5,174 nucleotides of DNA from NCBI GenBank assembly GCA_003135035.1, contig PLDE01000052.1, positions 17,346 through 22,519 of the forward strand, written 5' to 3'. Below, one piece after another: positions 3,707-5,174 of this stretch. The DNA is from Candidatus Dormiibacterota bacterium (GTDB taxonomy: Bacteria; Chloroflexota; Dormibacteria; Aeolococcales; Bog-877). How positions within the stretch are numbered: the first letter of the stretch is position 1; the number at the start of each line of letters is the position of its first letter. The notes beneath the pieces are model-generated. The model made no database searches and was not told where the DNA came from. It saw only the letters and a program-made list of their open reading frames with translations. The position numbers and the translations under genes are program-made.

Positions 3707-5174
3707 CGACCCCTTCCCAACCGAGGCGGCCAGCCGGCTGGGTGCGCCGCCTCCTCCCCTATCTGCGGCCCCACCGCCGAGCGATAGCCATCTCCCTGGC
3801 CGCGGCCGTGGTGGCCAGTGCCTGCCAGGCGGCAGCGCCTCTCTTGGCCCGGCAGATCCTCGACAACGTGATTCTTCACCACCGCTCCCCGATGGCGCCC
3901 TGGCTGGGCGCGCTTATCGGGATCGGGGTGCTCACCTTCCTGGCCGCCCACCTGCGTCGCTACCAGGGCGGTCGGGTGGCCCTTGACGTGCAGTACGACC
4001 TCCGCAACGCCATGTACGACCGCTTGATGGAGCTCGACTTCGCCAGCCATGACCGCATGCCGACTGGGCAGCTGGTTTCGCGGGCCAACTCGGACTCCAC
4101 TCTGGTCCAGGGCTTGCTCGCCTTCTTCCCCAACGTCAGCGGCAACCTGCTCCTGCTGGTCAGCTCGCTGGTGATCATGGTCGTGCTCTCGCCCTTGCTG
4201 GCGGTGATCAGCCTGATCGTCGCTCCCGCCCTGCTGATCGTGTCCTACCGCATGCGCTCGCAGATCTTCCCCGCCACCTGGGACGGCCAGCAGAAAGAGG
4301 GTGAGGTCGCTCAGATCGTCGACGAGGACGTCAACGGGGTGCGCATCGTCAAGGCCTTCGGCCAGGAGCGGCGCGAGCTGCAGCGGCTCACCGAGTCCGC
4401 CCAGCGCCTCTACGGATCCCGGATGCGGGCGGTGCGACTGCAGGCTCGCTACCAACCGGTGCTCCAAGCTCTGCCCACCTTGGGTCAGGTGGCTGTGCTC
4501 GGACTGGGCGGCTGGATGGCCCTAAACCACCAGATCACCCTGGGAACCTTCCTCGCCTTCTCGACCTATCTGACCTCGATGATGTCGCCGGCCCGGATGC
4601 TGGCGGGGATGCTCACCATCGCTCAGCAGGCGCGAGCAGGGCTGGAGCGCATCTTTGACCTGCTCGACTCGCGACCAGAGATCGAGAATGCAGCTTCCGC
4701 GGCCGAACTGGTCGACATCCAAGGTGACATCCAATTCCGTGGTGTCGGCTTCCGCTATCAGTCGTCAGCCCCCGTGCTGCGCGGCTTCGACCTCGAGATA
4801 GCAGCCGGCGAGACCGTCGCTCTGGTCGGTCCGTCTGGCTCGGGCAAGTCCACGGTGGCCGCCCTTCTACCGCGCTTCTACGACATCCAGGAGGGCTCGG
4901 TTCTCGTCGATGGGCACGACGTCAGAGGAGTCAGCCTGCGGTCCCTGCGGGGCCAGATCGGGATTGCCTTCGAGGAGAGCTTTCTCTTCTCGGCGAGCAT
5001 CCAGGCGAACATCGCCTACGGTCGACCTAGCGCGACCCGAGAGGAGGTGGAGGAGGTGGCCCGGATCGCCCAGGCACACGAGTTCATCCTCAAGCTCCCG
5101 GCCGGCTACCAAACCGTGGTCGGCGAGCGTGGCCTCAGCCTCTCCGGGGGGCAGCGGCAGCGGGTCGCCCTGGC
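3703..5174 (+). CDS. ABC exporter half-transporter, TMD-NBD (first 490 residues; 3' end outside window)
   Basis: ATP-driven exporter of the type IV (ABCB/MsbA-like) class in the cytoplasmic membrane. The start is GTG at 3703, overlapping the MarR stop. The transmembrane domain occupies about residues 25-315: TM1 about 27-51, TM2 about 66-84, a TM3/TM4 hairpin about 141-182, and a last pair about 258-300. The cytoplasmic stretches include LDFASHDRMPTGQLVSRANSD (111-131) and the conserved VNGVRIVKAFGQE. The nucleotide-binding domain follows, with A-loop Tyr352, Walker A GPSGSGKST (376-384) and signature LSGGQ (480-484). The window ends before Walker B. The Q-loop position reads FEESFLFS with Glu424 in place of the usual Gln. 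Such half-transporters work as homo- or heterodimers; a second copy downstream is likely but unseen. Linkage to MarR suggests export of a toxic compound; the substrate is unknown. Confidence 0.95.
   Translation, partial: MTTPSQPRRPAGWVRRLLPYLRPHRRAIAISLAAAVVASACQAAAPLLARQILDNVILHHRSPMAPWLGALIGIGVLTFLAAHLRRYQGGRVALDVQYDLRNAMYDRLMELDFASHDRMPTGQLVSRANSDSTLVQGLLAFFPNVSGNLLLLVSSLVIMVVLSPLLAVISLIVAPALLIVSYRMRSQIFPATWDGQQKEGEVAQIVDEDVNGVRIVKAFGQERRELQRLTESAQRLYGSRMRAVRLQARYQPVLQALPTLGQVAVLGLGGWMALNHQITLGTFLAFSTYLTSMMSPARMLAGMLTIAQQARAGLERIFDLLDSRPEIENAASAAELVDIQGDIQFRGVGFRYQSSAPVLRGFDLEIAAGETVALVGPSGSGKSTVAALLPRFYDIQEGSVLVDGHDVRGVSLRSLRGQIGIAFEESFLFSASIQANIAYGRPSATREEVEEVARIAQAHEFILKLPAGYQTVVGERGLSLSGGQRQRVAL

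Noticed and set aside
3337..4467. A 376-codon open frame on the minus strand, antisense to marR and the exporter.
   Set aside because: It mirrors the third-position GC bias of two clearly recognisable plus-strand genes. Its translation is rich in His, Gln, Arg and Gly without family motifs, and no ribosome binding site supports it.

Overview
The window is GC-rich DNA whose real genes strongly prefer G or C at third codon positions. It carries a deazaflavin (F420)-dependent reductase homologue, GTG starts, a probable leaderless promoter and a MarR-ABC exporter operon. Together these point to a high-GC actinobacterium, possibly an uncultured soil or Acidimicrobiia-like lineage. The phylum is an inference; no rRNA or other taxonomic marker is present.

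Left part (1-2411), all genes on the minus strand. Read in transcription order (right to left) they are: a broken SnoaL-like gene (1904-2411), a DUF1810 protein starting 6 nt after it (1460-1897), a small membrane-anchored protein of unknown function (721-1242), a 326-nt stretch with no supported gene, and the first 131 codons of GDP-mannose 4,6-dehydratase (gmd, 1-394), which runs off the left edge. This side holds several oddities. gmd has a good ribosome binding site but an ACG where ATG is expected. The SnoaL-like gene has an in-frame TGA and a frameshift. The small membrane protein is followed in frame by 113 further open codons after its stop. These may be real decay or local sequence errors.

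Right part (2594-5174), all genes on the plus strand. A DDN/F420H2-type reductase-like protein (2594-3016) has its own Shine-Dalgarno and is followed by a GC-rich hairpin. The intergenic region at 3017-3214 carries a 9-bp perfect inverted repeat with a 3-nt spacer, immediately followed by a TAAAAT -10 box placed so that transcription should begin on or next to the GTG start of a MarR-family regulator (3215-3706). The MarR gene overlaps by 4 bp (GTGA) the start of an ABC exporter half-transporter (TMD-NBD, 3703 to beyond the right edge). The simplest model is an autoregulated efflux operon: MarR binds the palindrome over the promoter and represses itself and the exporter, and a ligand relieves this. 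The second half-transporter common in such operons would lie beyond the window.

No RNA genes, insertion sequences, CRISPR arrays or phage genes were recognised. I do not see a clearly new multi-gene system. The observations most worth checking are the palindrome with leaderless promoter, the ACG start of gmd and the broken SnoaL-like gene.
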